64,000 bases of DNA from Balneolales bacterium (GTDB taxonomy: Bacteria; Bacteroidota; Rhodothermia; Balneolales; Natronogracilivirgulaceae): NCBI GenBank assembly GCA_007132975.1, contig SLNO01000042.1, positions 44,137 to 108,136 on the forward strand, in the 5' to 3' direction. Below are positions 1-8,245 of the stretch, one piece after another (position 1 is the first letter of the stretch; every line of letters starts with the position of its first letter). The translations under genes were made by a program, and so were the position numbers. The notes under the pieces were generated by a model. That model worked only from the letters and a program-made list of their open reading frames with translations, did no database searches and was not told the DNA's origin.

Positions 1-152
1 TTAATCACATTGGCGGGATTCCACTTCTTTTTGTCAGAAAGGATTTTCTTCAGCGCCTTGTAGCCACCATTTTTCTCATAGACCTTGATTTCATGCAGGT
101 CCGGAATGGCCGGGACAAGAAGGGGTTTGTATGATTTCCAGTCGGTGCTCAT
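1..152 (-). CDS. nuoF: NADH-quinone oxidoreductase subunit F (N-terminal fragment, cut by window edge)
   Basis: This is the first 50 or so codons of the flavoprotein subunit that binds FMN, NADH and an Fe-S cluster in the peripheral arm of complex I. The reading begins MSTDWKSYKPLL and runs off the left edge with no stop. The identification rests on the N-terminal sequence and on its place directly after nuoE, which is the usual E-F order. None of the FMN or NADH motifs lies in the window. The ATG at 152 is only 7 bp downstream of the nuoE stop, so it should be translated from the nuoA-led transcript. It is too short for the ORF track. Confidence 0.72.
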   Translation of the reverse strand, partial: MSTDWKSYKPLLVPAIPDLHEIKVYEKNGGYKALKKILSDKKKWNPANVI

Positions 153-159
153 GCAGATA

Positions 160-699
160 TCAGGACTCTTTTTGGTGTTGGGGCATGGGGTTCGATTCAA
201 ATTCCGGCTCTTTTCCAGCCCGGAGATCCTCCAGCAGTTTGTCTATTTTCTCGCGGGTCAGATGGTTCACGAACTTGTCGTTGGTGACCTGCAGCATGGG
301 TGCGTAACCACAAGCACCAAGGCATTCCACGGATTGCAGAGAGAACTCACCATCCGGGGTGGTCTCACCAGCCTTGATTCCCAGCCTCTCCTCCAGATAG
401 TGGAGCATGTCGTATCCACCCGACACATGACAGCTCAGACAGGTGCAGACATCGAGGACATTTCTGCCTATTGGCTTCTCATAATACTGGGTGTAGAAGG
501 AAACCACGCCCCGAATGTGTGCCTCCGGTACGTCAAGCGTCTCGGATACCAGCTTTTGCACTGATGGATCGGAGTGTCCGAACTTGTCCTGCGCATACCA
601 GAGTACAGGAAGCACGGCCGCCTGCTTTTCAGGATATTTTTCGATCAGTTTTTTGATCTCTGCGAGATCTTTGGCGTCAAAAGTGTAGGTTTCAGCCAT
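160..699 (-). CDS. nuoE: NADH-quinone oxidoreductase subunit E (2Fe-2S)
   Basis: This is the thioredoxin-fold subunit that holds the off-pathway N1a 2Fe-2S cluster of complex I, next to NuoF. The four expected ligands are visible as a C-x4-C pair (C85 and C90, inside CTCLSC) and a C-x3-C pair (C126 and C130, inside CLGACG). An extra cysteine, C87, lies inside the first pair. At 179 residues it is near the usual 160-180. The C-terminus is a polar tail (PMPQHQKES). It starts 2 bp after the nuoD stop, so it is part of the nuoABCDEF transcript. Confidence 0.95.
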   Translation of the reverse strand: MAETYTFDAKDLAEIKKLIEKYPEKQAAVLPVLWYAQDKFGHSDPSVQKLVSETLDVPEAHIRGVVSFYTQYYEKPIGRNVLDVCTCLSCHVSGGYDMLHYLEERLGIKAGETTPDGEFSLQSVECLGACGYAPMLQVTNDKFVNHLTREKIDKLLEDLRAGKEPEFESNPMPQHQKES

Positions 700-701
700 G
701 A

Positions 702-1997
702 TTACTTATCTGAGTCTCCCATTACCGGATCGAACCCGCCAATTATGACAACCGTGTCGGCGACCATTTCTCCGTCTAATACTGTTTCTAGTCCCTGCAA
801 ATTGCTGAAGGACGGGGATTTAATTTTCAGGCGCCAGGGATGCCCGGTGCCATCGCTCTGGATGTAAAAACCAAGCTCGCCTTTTGGCGCTTCGATGGCA
901 TTATAACTTTCGGCGCCCTCCGGAGGACAGACGCCGGTGTCGGTCATCATGAAATCGTGGATGAGCCCTTCCATGGAGTAGTAAACCTCATCCTTGGACG
1001 GATAGCTTTTCTTGGCGTCATCTGTGCGTATGGGACCTTTTCTGGGCATTTTTTCAAAGCACTGCTCTATGATCCGTATGGACTCGGCCATTTCTTCCAT
1101 GCGGCAGTAGTAGCGGGCCAGATTGTCGCCCTCGGTCCGCGTTGGCACCATGAATTCCATCTGATCGTAGAACATGTAGGGCTCAAAAGTGCGGATGTCA
1201 TATGCAATGCCTGTTGCCCTGAGTGACGGTCCGGCCAAACCGATGGCGATCGCTTCTTCGTGTCCTATCGCTCCAACATTATTATTTCTGTCAACGAAAA
1301 TCCGGTTGCGGTCAAGGATTTTGTGCCAGCCTTTCAACTCATCGGGAAACTCGCGCACGAATTTCCGGATTTTTTCTTCTGCTACAGGCGTGAAGTCATT
1401 GTTCAAACCACCAATGCGAGAGTGGGAAACGGTAAAACGGTGTCCGGCGACTTCATCGAAGATGTCGTAAATCTTTTCCCGTTCACGAAACGTCCAGAGG
1501 AAGAACGAAAGAGCACCCGCATCCATGATCATGGTTCCAAGCCATAAAAGATGTGAGGAAATACGCGCTAACTCACAGCATATCATACGGATATAGGTGG
1601 CACGATCGGGTACTTCAATTTTGGCGATCTTCTCAACGGCAAGGCAGAGCGCAACGTTATTGCTGTAAGGGGAGAGGTAGTCCATGCGATCCGTGTAAGG
1701 CATGAATTCCTGGTAGGTCTTGTTCTCCGCCATCTTTTCGATCCCGCGGTGCAGATAACCTGTATCAAGACGGCACTTTGTGATCACCTCACCGTCAAGC
1801 TCCATTAGTACGCGAAGCACACCGTGCGTTGCAGGGTGCTGTGGACCCATGTTCAGCGTCATACGTGTTGAAAGGGGGTCGCTTTGGTCGATTTCAACGG
1901 TGGCGTGCTTATCCTCAAGGCTTTTATAAAGTGCCTCCTGGTGCTCCTTGAAGTAGGTGGGTTTCTTTCGTGGTATGGTGGGATCGGGTTGCATCAT
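702..1997 (-). CDS. nuoD: NADH-quinone oxidoreductase subunit D
   Basis: This is the 49-kDa-type subunit that shapes the quinone-binding pocket together with NuoB. Family hallmarks are visible: MGPQHPATHGVLR near residues 50-60, TGYLHRGIEK, and the C-terminal GEMVADTVVIIGGFDPVMGDSDK (the family ends in ..D.V.GxxDR; here Lys replaces the terminal Arg). The length of 431 aa fits a stand-alone NuoD; NuoC is a separate gene and not fused as in E. coli. A stretch of about 30 polar residues precedes the conserved domain. The gap to nuoC is 11 bp and to nuoE 2 bp. Confidence 0.96.
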   Translation of the reverse strand: MMQPDPTIPRKKPTYFKEHQEALYKSLEDKHATVEIDQSDPLSTRMTLNMGPQHPATHGVLRVLMELDGEVITKCRLDTGYLHRGIEKMAENKTYQEFMPYTDRMDYLSPYSNNVALCLAVEKIAKIEVPDRATYIRMICCELARISSHLLWLGTMIMDAGALSFFLWTFREREKIYDIFDEVAGHRFTVSHSRIGGLNNDFTPVAEEKIRKFVREFPDELKGWHKILDRNRIFVDRNNNVGAIGHEEAIAIGLAGPSLRATGIAYDIRTFEPYMFYDQMEFMVPTRTEGDNLARYYCRMEEMAESIRIIEQCFEKMPRKGPIRTDDAKKSYPSKDEVYYSMEGLIHDFMMTDTGVCPPEGAESYNAIEAPKGELGFYIQSDGTGHPWRLKIKSPSFSNLQGLETVLDGEMVADTVVIIGGFDPVMGDSDK

Positions 1998-2008
1998 GGC
2001 ACAGGCCG

Positions 2009-2512
2009 TCAGTCGTGGTCAGGTGTAGAGTTGGGCATTTCAAGGGATCCGGGAACCCCAAGCAGGGGAAATTCCTTGCGAAGGGGGTAGTATTTGAAAT
2101 CCTCGGGAAGGAAGATACGGCGCAGGTCCGGGTGACCATCAAACCGGATCCCGAACATGTCAAAAACCTCGCGTTCATTCCAGTTCGCGCTTTGCCAGAT
2201 AGTGGTAACGGTAGGAAGAACAGGGTTTTCCTCTTCAACCCGGACCTTCAAGAAAAGCCGCTGGCGGTCTCTGAGCGAAACCAGATGGTAGATCACCTCA
2301 AAACGATCCTCGGATGTGAACCGGTCTGTTCCGATGATTTCGTTCAGGTAGATGAAGTGCATGGTGTTTTTAAGAAAACGGCAGGTGTCCAGCAACCGGT
2401 CCCGCTGAATGAGCAACAGGGGGTGCTTGTACGCCACGGACAGATCAATCAGGGCGTCGCCAAGGAATTCCTGGATATCCTGAAGCAGGTTATCTCTGGT
2501 ATCGGTGTTCAT
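2009..2512 (-). CDS. nuoC: NADH-quinone oxidoreductase subunit C
   Basis: This is the 30-kDa-type subunit of the peripheral arm, which packs against NuoD. It carries the family signature around residues 115-140 (NWNEREVFDMFGIRFDGHPDLRRI) followed by FPLLGVPGS. It is 167 aa, usual for a free-standing NuoC. It starts at the ATG 9 bp downstream of nuoB. It belongs to the nuoA-F transcript, and no separate promoter was seen. Confidence 0.95.
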   Translation of the reverse strand: MNTDTRDNLLQDIQEFLGDALIDLSVAYKHPLLLIQRDRLLDTCRFLKNTMHFIYLNEIIGTDRFTSEDRFEVIYHLVSLRDRQRLFLKVRVEEENPVLPTVTTIWQSANWNEREVFDMFGIRFDGHPDLRRIFLPEDFKYYPLRKEFPLLGVPGSLEMPNSTPDHD

Positions 2513-2521
2513 TATTCGTGC

Positions 2522-3004
2522 CTAAAAGTCAAGCTTGAGGGATTGTTGCTCTTTGATCTTGTCCTGTATTTTCAGGATCGCGTTAATAATGGATTCCGGC
2601 CTCGGCGGACAGCCGGATATATAGTAGTCTACGGGAAGGAAATTGTCTACGCCCTGGACCACGCCGTAGCATCGGTGCATTCCTCCGGTGGATGCGCAAG
2701 CACCCATGGCAATGCACCATTTGGGATCCGGCATCTGGTCCCAGACGCGGCGGATGGCATGCGACATTTTATAGGTACACCACCCGGCCACAATCATCAC
2801 ATCACTCTGGCGAGGAGAGAACCGGAACACCTCGGAGCCAAAGCGGGCCGCATCGTACTTTGGCCCGGCAAAGGCCATCATCTCAATAGCACAGCACGCC
2901 AGACCCATTGGCATCGGCCAAACAGAGTTGGCTCTGCCCCATTTGGTCAGTGCGTCTATTGTAGTGGTGAAGTATCCTTCACCCATCACACGATCAAGAC
3001 TCAT
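2522..3004 (-). CDS. nuoB: NADH-quinone oxidoreductase subunit B (N2 cluster)
   Basis: This is the PSST-type subunit carrying the terminal 4Fe-4S cluster N2 that reduces quinone. The N2 ligands are all present: the tandem pair C37-C38 (ACCAIEMM), C103 in MGACASTGG and C132 in GCPPRPE. Three extra cysteines are seen at C76 (AGWCTYKM), C97 and C112. As I recall, many NuoB proteins read AGTVTxKM where this one reads AGWCTYKM. The protein has 160 aa. It sits 9 bp after nuoA and 9 bp before nuoC. Confidence 0.96.
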   Translation of the reverse strand: MSLDRVMGEGYFTTTIDALTKWGRANSVWPMPMGLACCAIEMMAFAGPKYDAARFGSEVFRFSPRQSDVMIVAGWCTYKMSHAIRRVWDQMPDPKWCIAMGACASTGGMHRCYGVVQGVDNFLPVDYYISGCPPRPESIINAILKIQDKIKEQQSLKLDF

Positions 3005-3013
3005 AATTGCTTA

Positions 3014-3421
3014 TCAGGATATTTCGTAACTCTTTTCTTGACTTTTCCTCTCCTGCAGCGGTTCGGCAGCCCAGTCAAAACTGCCTTTTTTCAGAGTGTA
3101 GACAAGTCCGAGGAAAAGTATAAAAATAAATAGCATCATGGCCCAGAACGTTCCCGCTCCAAACTCATGCATGCGGACGGCCCATGGGTATATAAATATG
3201 ACCTCAAGGTCAAATACGATGAATTCCATGGCAATGATGTAGAAACTGACAGAGTAGCGGTCTCTTGCCTGGCCGACCGGATCCATTCCGCTTTCATAGG
3301 CGCCAAGCTTGTTTGAGGCCGGACGCCTTGGTCCAAGCAGCCGTGATAAAGCTATGAAAGCCAGTGCAGTTACAATGGCCAGGGCAACGAGCAGGAGAAC
3401 GGGTATGTATTGTTCGAGCAT
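3014..3421 (-). CDS. nuoA: NADH-quinone oxidoreductase subunit A
   Basis: This is a small membrane subunit at the junction of the membrane and peripheral arms of complex I. It has 135 aa with three hydrophobic segments (about residues 5-27, 77-97 and 90-115) and the conserved loop YESGMDPVGQARDRYSVSFY before EFIVFDLEVIFIYPWA, which is diagnostic of the family. It is the first gene of nuoABCDEF. A Bacteroidota-type promoter lies about 40 bp upstream of its start codon. Confidence 0.95.
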   Translation of the reverse strand: MLEQYIPVLLLVALAIVTALAFIALSRLLGPRRPASNKLGAYESGMDPVGQARDRYSVSFYIIAMEFIVFDLEVIFIYPWAVRMHEFGAGTFWAMMLFIFILFLGLVYTLKKGSFDWAAEPLQERKSQEKSYEIS

Positions 3422-3460
3422 TTTCCGTTTCAGAGATATGTAAGAGGCAGATTTTCGGCA

Positions 3461-3492
3461 CTAAAATTACTTCCGATATGGGCTAATGTCAA
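3461..3492 (-). promoter_or_regulatory. Predicted promoter of the nuoA operon
   Basis: On the minus strand a TTG (within GATTGACA) is followed after exactly 20 nt by TAATTTTA, one base from the Bacteroidota -7 consensus TAnnTTTG. A start of transcription near 3455 would leave a 5' leader of about 35 nt before nuoA. The call is inferred from spacing and motif only. Confidence 0.5.
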
Positions 3493-3606
3493 TCAAAACA
3501 GACAATATGCACGGGCCTTTTAAAAAAAAGTGCTTTTCTGCAGCGAATTGACTCCATAGGCAACGCTTCCGGGCTTTTGTCTGTTTAAGAGAGTGCGAAA
3601 AATCAT

Positions 3607-3621
3607 TACCTTAACAAGGTA
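3607..3621. other. Perfect 6-bp inverted repeat between divergent units
   Basis: TACCTT-AAC-AAGGTA lies in the roughly 300-bp divergent gap between nuoA and the nuclease gene. It has no T-run on either strand, so it looks more like a protein-binding site than a terminator. The rest of this gap (3422-3717) shows only the nuo promoter. Confidence 0.25.
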
Positions 3622-3717
3622 TACAACACGATAAGGTGTAATCGTTGACACTGACAGATGTATGAACGTCCAGTTTGCGGAACACCCCCTAATCCCAACA
3701 TATAATTCAGAGCGGTT

Positions 3718-4326
3718 TTGAGCAAGATTCAGATGGACATACTGGGCCTTTCCACCAGTCCAAGCAGCGGCGGAGCTTATGCACTCATTTTGAATGAAAC
3801 GGATGGGAAGCGCAGGCTTCCTATCATAATCGGGACATTTGAAGCACAGGCCATTGCCCTGGAGCTGGAGAATATCAAGCCGCCCAGGCCCATGACACAC
3901 GACCTGATGCGCAACATCATCCAGAGTTTCAATACCTTCGTGAAAGAGATCTACATTAATGATCTCAGGGAGGGCACATTCTATGCGCAGATCGTATATG
4001 ACAACAACGGGGAAACGCTCACCCAGGACTCCCGACCCAGTGACGCCATAGCTCTTGCGATCAGGTTCAATGCCCCCATATTCGTCTCGGATCATATCGT
4101 CGAGGAGGCCGGTATCGAGACAGATCCACAAGTTGAAGAGCAGGAGGAAGGTCCCTCCATGGCAGAACCTCAGGGTTCTGTGGAAAGCAGGGAAGAACCT
4201 GCATCATCAACGAGCCGGGAAAGCCGCATCCGGATGCTGGAAAAGAACCTGACAGCTGCCATAGCAGAAGAAGATTACGAAAAAGCGGCAAAAATCCGTG
4301 ATGAGTTGAACCGCCTCAAGGGATGA
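3718..4326 (+). CDS. Bifunctional nuclease family protein with C-terminal UVR motif
   Basis: Residues 1-135 match the bifunctional nuclease / DUF151 family (ILGLSTSPSSGGAYALIL, LPIIIGTFEAQAIALELE, RPSDAIALAIRFNAPIFV). After an acidic linker (about 138-170), the tail RIRMLEKNLTAAIAEEDYEKAAKIRDELNRLKG is a UvrB/UvrC-type helical hairpin. This two-part architecture is common in Bacteroidota; the cellular substrate is unknown. The called start is TTG at 3718; an ATG at 3733 would remove five residues. The last codons overlap the start of bshC by 4 bp (ATGA), which suggests translational coupling. Confidence 0.88.
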   Translation: MSKIQMDILGLSTSPSSGGAYALILNETDGKRRLPIIIGTFEAQAIALELENIKPPRPMTHDLMRNIIQSFNTFVKEIYINDLREGTFYAQIVYDNNGETLTQDSRPSDAIALAIRFNAPIFVSDHIVEEAGIETDPQVEEQEEGPSMAEPQGSVESREEPASSTSRESRIRMLEKNLTAAIAEEDYEKAAKIRDELNRLKG

Positions 4327-5969
4327 CACCCACAAAAACCAAGACATTGGATATTGAAAAACTGGATTTCCGGGACTTGCCGTTTTCCAAGCTCTTCCAG
4401 GACTATATCGATAATGGCGAGTCACTGACCGGTTTCTACGATCATCGCCACACCTATGACGATCTCATAAAGGCGGTTCAGTCATTCCAGGAACGCGGCG
4501 ACCGGGCGCAACCGGCACGCATCATTGCAGAATTCAACAAACCGTTTCTCAACGGACGAAGTGCAGATGAGCTCGCCGAACTTCTGGCCCGTAAAGACAC
4601 GGTGACTATCACCACAGGCCAACAGCTGAGCCTGTTTGGCGGACCGCTCTACACCGTCTTCAAAACCATTTCCACCATTCATCTTGCGCGATCATTAAGC
4701 CGGGATACCGGGAAAAAGGTTATCCCCGTTTTCTGGCTCGCTGATGAAGATCATGACTTTGACGAGATCGCAGCCGTATCCCTGCCCGCAGGCAACGAAA
4801 TGAAGAAAATCACGCTGCCATGTGACACCTGCGCCCGTCATGCCGCCGGAAAGATCCGTGTGGACGATGCATTCGAAGCATTTCGGTCCGGAGTATCCGA
4901 AGCGCTCCAGCCAACGGATTTCAATCCAGAATTGACTACTCTGCTGGACGAGGCCTATGCCCCGGGGCAAAGCTACCGCGAAGCTTTCGGCCATCTACTT
5001 TCACGATTGTTCTCACACCATGGCCTTGTGTTTGCAGGCAGCAACGATTACACCGTAAAAAAACACACATCTGAGTGCATAAGAAAGGCAATTACCATGG
5101 TGGATGATATCAGTGAGAAACTGATTGGCCAGAGCGAACGGATCGCTGGCCAGCATCATCAGCAGGTACAGGTCACGGACAGCCTGCTCTTCTGGCACGA
5201 TGATGAACATGGCAGGCTTCGACTGCGTTTTGAAAATGGTCTTTGGAATACCGATACGGGTTTTTCTGCCACTACGGAGCAGCTTCTGGACCGCTTGGAG
5301 AAGGAACCGGAGCGTTTTTCACCGAATGTTTTTCTGCGACCTCTGATACAGGACGTATTGCTTCCGAATGCTGCTTATGTTGGTGGTCCTGCTGAGATTG
5401 CCTACTATGGGCAAATGAAGCCGCTATACGAGTTATTCAGTATGGATATGCCTTTCATTGCTGCACGTTTGTCTGCCACCCTTGCCGAACCATCGGTGCA
5501 GCGCTCTCTGGATGAGCTTCCCTTCCGTTTTTCAGAATTCAAAAATCGCCTTGAAGACCTTGAGCAGCACTATCTTCGGACCCATGGCAATCCGGAGCTT
5601 GACGGCCAATTTGAAACGTGGGCAAAACGGGTGGAGACTCTTACTGGTGAAATGACAGAAATAATCGGCATGGATGATCCCGGCCTGCAGAAACATGCCC
5701 TCGCCATTACAAGGGAACATGTGAAATCCATCGAGAAATTGAGGAAGAAGATGGTCAACGCCATCCGGCTGAAGGAGGAAGTGCAAATCAACCGCATTAA
5801 AAAGGTAAAGCTGGCCCTGTTCCCGAACGACCGACTGCAGGAGCGGGAAATCTCCTTTATTTATTATATGAACAAGATCGGGATGGATATCTGGGACAGG
5901 CTGCTCGAACAACTTGATGAAGAGGGTGTGACCCTGTTTGACAGGCATTTTGTGATACGTTTCCACTGA
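4323..5969 (+). CDS. bshC: Putative cysteine ligase BshC, bacillithiol biosynthesis
   Basis: BshC is thought to add cysteine to glucosaminyl-malate in the last step of making the thiol bacillithiol. Recognisable family stretches are TITTGQQLSLFGGPLYTVFKTI (about residues 94-115), VFWLADEDHDFDEIAAVSLP, the LPNAAYVGGPAEIAYYGQMKPLYELF block and a C-terminal coiled coil ending in QEREISFIYYMNKIG. The protein has 548 aa, usual length. It starts inside the stop codon of the nuclease gene. No bshA or bshB is in the window. The presence of BshC supports a Bacteroidota-like host. Confidence 0.93.
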   Translation: MTPTKTKTLDIEKLDFRDLPFSKLFQDYIDNGESLTGFYDHRHTYDDLIKAVQSFQERGDRAQPARIIAEFNKPFLNGRSADELAELLARKDTVTITTGQQLSLFGGPLYTVFKTISTIHLARSLSRDTGKKVIPVFWLADEDHDFDEIAAVSLPAGNEMKKITLPCDTCARHAAGKIRVDDAFEAFRSGVSEALQPTDFNPELTTLLDEAYAPGQSYREAFGHLLSRLFSHHGLVFAGSNDYTVKKHTSECIRKAITMVDDISEKLIGQSERIAGQHHQQVQVTDSLLFWHDDEHGRLRLRFENGLWNTDTGFSATTEQLLDRLEKEPERFSPNVFLRPLIQDVLLPNAAYVGGPAEIAYYGQMKPLYELFSMDMPFIAARLSATLAEPSVQRSLDELPFRFSEFKNRLEDLEQHYLRTHGNPELDGQFETWAKRVETLTGEMTEIIGMDDPGLQKHALAITREHVKSIEKLRKKMVNAIRLKEEVQINRIKKVKLALFPNDRLQEREISFIYYMNKIGMDIWDRLLEQLDEEGVTLFDRHFVIRFH

Positions 5970-5982
5970 CAGGAAATCTGCA

Positions 5983-6549
5983 ATGAACCGCCAAGATATC
6001 AGAAAGCAGGTACTTGCCTGGCGCAGGCAGATGGAACCAGAAGAGCTGGAACGACTTGGCAACCTCATCGCCAGTAAGATTTTGCAGTCCGAATGGTACC
6101 AGCAGGCACACTGTGTACACTGCTTTTACGGCGTAACCGCAAAAGGGGAGATACCTACCGTGCAGATTATCCAACACGCCATCGACGCCGGTAAAGTCCT
6201 TGCGATGCCCAAAGTGACCGACAGTGAAGGCGGCATGATTCATACAAGGGTGGAAGATCCGGGACTTTTACAACCCGGCCCATGGGGCATACCCGAGCCC
6301 GCTGGTACAGAGGAGGTTCCGGTGGAGGATATTGATCTGATCCTGGTCCCAGGTCTCGCTGCTGACTGCAGTGGGAACCGGATTGGCTATGGAAAAGGAT
6401 ATTACGACCGGTTTCTGGGCCAGGCACGGCGGGCGGTAAAGGTAATGCTGGTTCCTGAAAAGTTCATCTTTGATCAGATACCCGCTGAGGACCATGATGT
6501 GCCCGTCGATTTGATTGTCACGGATAAGCGTATTCATACCTGTGATTAG
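5983..6549 (+). CDS. 5-formyltetrahydrofolate cyclo-ligase
   Basis: This enzyme converts 5-formyl-THF to 5,10-methenyl-THF with ATP and recycles a storage or inhibitory folate. The family signature near the C-terminus is intact (DLILVPGLAADCSGNRIGYGKGYYDRFL, with the Gly-rich loop and YYDR). The N-terminus begins with the typical basic helix (NRQDIRKQVLAWRRQMEPEE). The protein has 188 aa. It lies 13 bp after bshC and is probably co-transcribed. Confidence 0.93.
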   Translation: MNRQDIRKQVLAWRRQMEPEELERLGNLIASKILQSEWYQQAHCVHCFYGVTAKGEIPTVQIIQHAIDAGKVLAMPKVTDSEGGMIHTRVEDPGLLQPGPWGIPEPAGTEEVPVEDIDLILVPGLAADCSGNRIGYGKGYYDRFLGQARRAVKVMLVPEKFIFDQIPAEDHDVPVDLIVTDKRIHTCD

Positions 6550-6690
6550 ATAGTCACAGCAACCTGGAATCTGGTGTGATATATGGCGTTCATGCCTGCC
6601 GGCAGTCTCTTCTGGCAAAAGTTATGCCCGCAGATCATATTGATTTTTCAGGTTTTGCTTGTTTACGTGAAAATCTGATTCACATTGCAA

Positions 6691-6721
6691 ACCGATGCCG
6701 TGGTAACATTACGGTTTTTTC
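6691..6721 (+). terminator. Possible weak terminator after the folate gene
   Basis: A short stem (CCGT with ACGG, loop of about 9) is directly followed by six T residues. The stem is only 4-5 bp, so this is a tentative end for the 3718-6549 transcript. The remaining roughly 270-bp gap shows nothing else clear. Confidence 0.3.
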
Positions 6722-6823
6722 TCCGTATGCCAATCATAGAGGATGTCAGCTAGACTATTAAACCTTTTCTGCCATCCATACTCACCGGAAAGTACAACCA
6801 AACATCCCAAACAGGGCACAACG

Positions 6824-7585
6824 ATGAAATCAACGTACGGCACAGGTCATTTGCATAATCATCTGGACCCGGCATCATACGCTGCGGACGATGACTTTGA
6901 CAACATGAGCTTTGAATATGAAAACCAGGGCAATGATAGTGCCAAGAGGGGTCGTTTCGCTAGAGGCGCCGGTCTTATCATACTGCTGCTGGTAGTCCTG
7001 TTTGTGCTTCAGCGGTTTTTTCTGCCCGTGGGTCCCGACCTCACATCCATCCTCCAGCTGGTTCCGCTCTCTGGAGCTGTATTAGTGCTGATAATTGGAC
7101 TGGGACTTATAAGCCGGGCACGGTCTGTGCGGAAAAGGAATATGGCTTCAGACTGGGAGCTGAAACAGGAGGATACTGATTACACGGTCAACAGCCCTGG
7201 TATAAATGTTGATGCAAGCCCTGGAACAGCCAGGGAATCTGTTTTTCAAGGTCCGGATACCAGTGCGAAAAGCCCGTTCTCTGGGACAGGAAAAGGCAAG
7301 AAACAGAAGCGGGCGGAGTCGGCCCACTCCTCTGGGAAAGATAGTGGATCGCAGGATTCCCAGGAAGATACATATGGCTTCGAAACATACCGGAAGTGGT
7401 ATCGGTCACGTGATGAAAAAATGCTTTTTGGCGTTTGTGGCGGTATCGCCGAGCGGCTCGATATGGATCCCACCATAGTCCGCGCTCTTTTTGCACTGGC
7501 TTTTTTAAGTTACGGGTTCAGTTTAGTAATTTACGTGGTACTGGCTGTGATCCTGCCGAAAAAACCGCTTCACAGCCTGTCATAG
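6824..7585 (+). CDS. PspC-domain membrane protein
   Basis: The C-terminal 65 residues (YRKWYRSRDEKMLFGVCGGIAERLDMDPTIVRALF then a hydrophobic segment ending AVILPKK) form a PspC domain, known from phage-shock and envelope stress systems. The N-terminal half has about 50 acidic and polar residues, two hydrophobic segments (about 45-63 and 70-90) and a low-complexity Ser/Lys/Gly linker. I chose the ATG at 6824 (MKSTYGTGHL) over the ORF-track start at 6743, which adds 27 poorly protein-like residues. No pspA/B partner is nearby, so the link to envelope stress is by domain only. Confidence 0.8.
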   Translation: MKSTYGTGHLHNHLDPASYAADDDFDNMSFEYENQGNDSAKRGRFARGAGLIILLLVVLFVLQRFFLPVGPDLTSILQLVPLSGAVLVLIIGLGLISRARSVRKRNMASDWELKQEDTDYTVNSPGINVDASPGTARESVFQGPDTSAKSPFSGTGKGKKQKRAESAHSSGKDSGSQDSQEDTYGFETYRKWYRSRDEKMLFGVCGGIAERLDMDPTIVRALFALAFLSYGFSLVIYVVLAVILPKKPLHSLS

Positions 7586-7630
7586 TCCGGCAGACCCATG
7601 CCGGTATTTGCCAACCAGCTGTAGGAGCCT

Positions 7631-8245
7631 GTGTTAATTACTTTTGAAGGTATTGATGGATGTGGTAAATCCACGCATATTGTAAAAGTCAAATCCTGTT
7701 TGTCAGAAATGGGGTATGATGTTCACGTATTCAGAGAACCTGGAGGCACACCGGTTTCGGAAAAAATCCGAGATATCCTGCTGAACAGCAAAGATGAAAT
7801 CCACCCGCTGGCCGAATCGCTTCTGTTTTCAGCAGCACGCGCTCAGCTGGTCGCCACCCGAATCCGGCCGCTCCTGGAGAAAGGGGCCATTGTCATCCTG
7901 GACCGATTTTTTGACTCGACAACGGCGTACCAGGGATATGGGAGGCAAGTCATCCCAGTTCAGGATATCGAAAAACTGAACGCACTGGCAACTCAGAATC
8001 TGGAACCGGATCTTACAATTTACTTGAAAATTGATCCAGAAACTGCTTATATGCGACGCAGAAAGGTGCGGCAGGAAGATAGGATGGAACGGGCTGGGGC
8101 CGATTTTTTTAAACGCGTCAGTGCGGGATTTGATGCTCTTGCCTCTCGTGAGGATCGTATTGTCGCACTTGATTCTTCGCGTTCACCGGAAGAGACGTTC
8201 CTGGCGATAATGGAGTATCTTGAGAAGAGGTTGCCACCGCTGTAA
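7631..8245 (+). CDS. tmk: Thymidylate kinase
   Basis: Phosphorylates dTMP to dTDP. The P-loop GIDGCGKST spans residues 7-15. The DR motif is present (LDRFFDSTTAYQGYGR, about 92-107), and a lid-like region RRKVRQEDRMERAG follows. The protein has 204 aa, normal length. The start is GTG at 7631 with GTAGGAG just upstream, one of the clearer Shine-Dalgarno-like sequences in the window. The last 128 bp overlap the 3' end of the convergent RND gene. Confidence 0.95.
   Translation: MLITFEGIDGCGKSTHIVKVKSCLSEMGYDVHVFREPGGTPVSEKIRDILLNSKDEIHPLAESLLFSAARAQLVATRIRPLLEKGAIVILDRFFDSTTAYQGYGRQVIPVQDIEKLNALATQNLEPDLTIYLKIDPETAYMRRRKVRQEDRMERAGADFFKRVSAGFDALASREDRIVALDSSRSPEETFLAIMEYLEKRLPPL

Noticed and set aside
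1970-3133. 387-aa plus-strand ORF
   Set aside because: It is antisense to nuoC, nuoB and part of nuoA, which have clear family motifs; the ORF has no recognisable domain.
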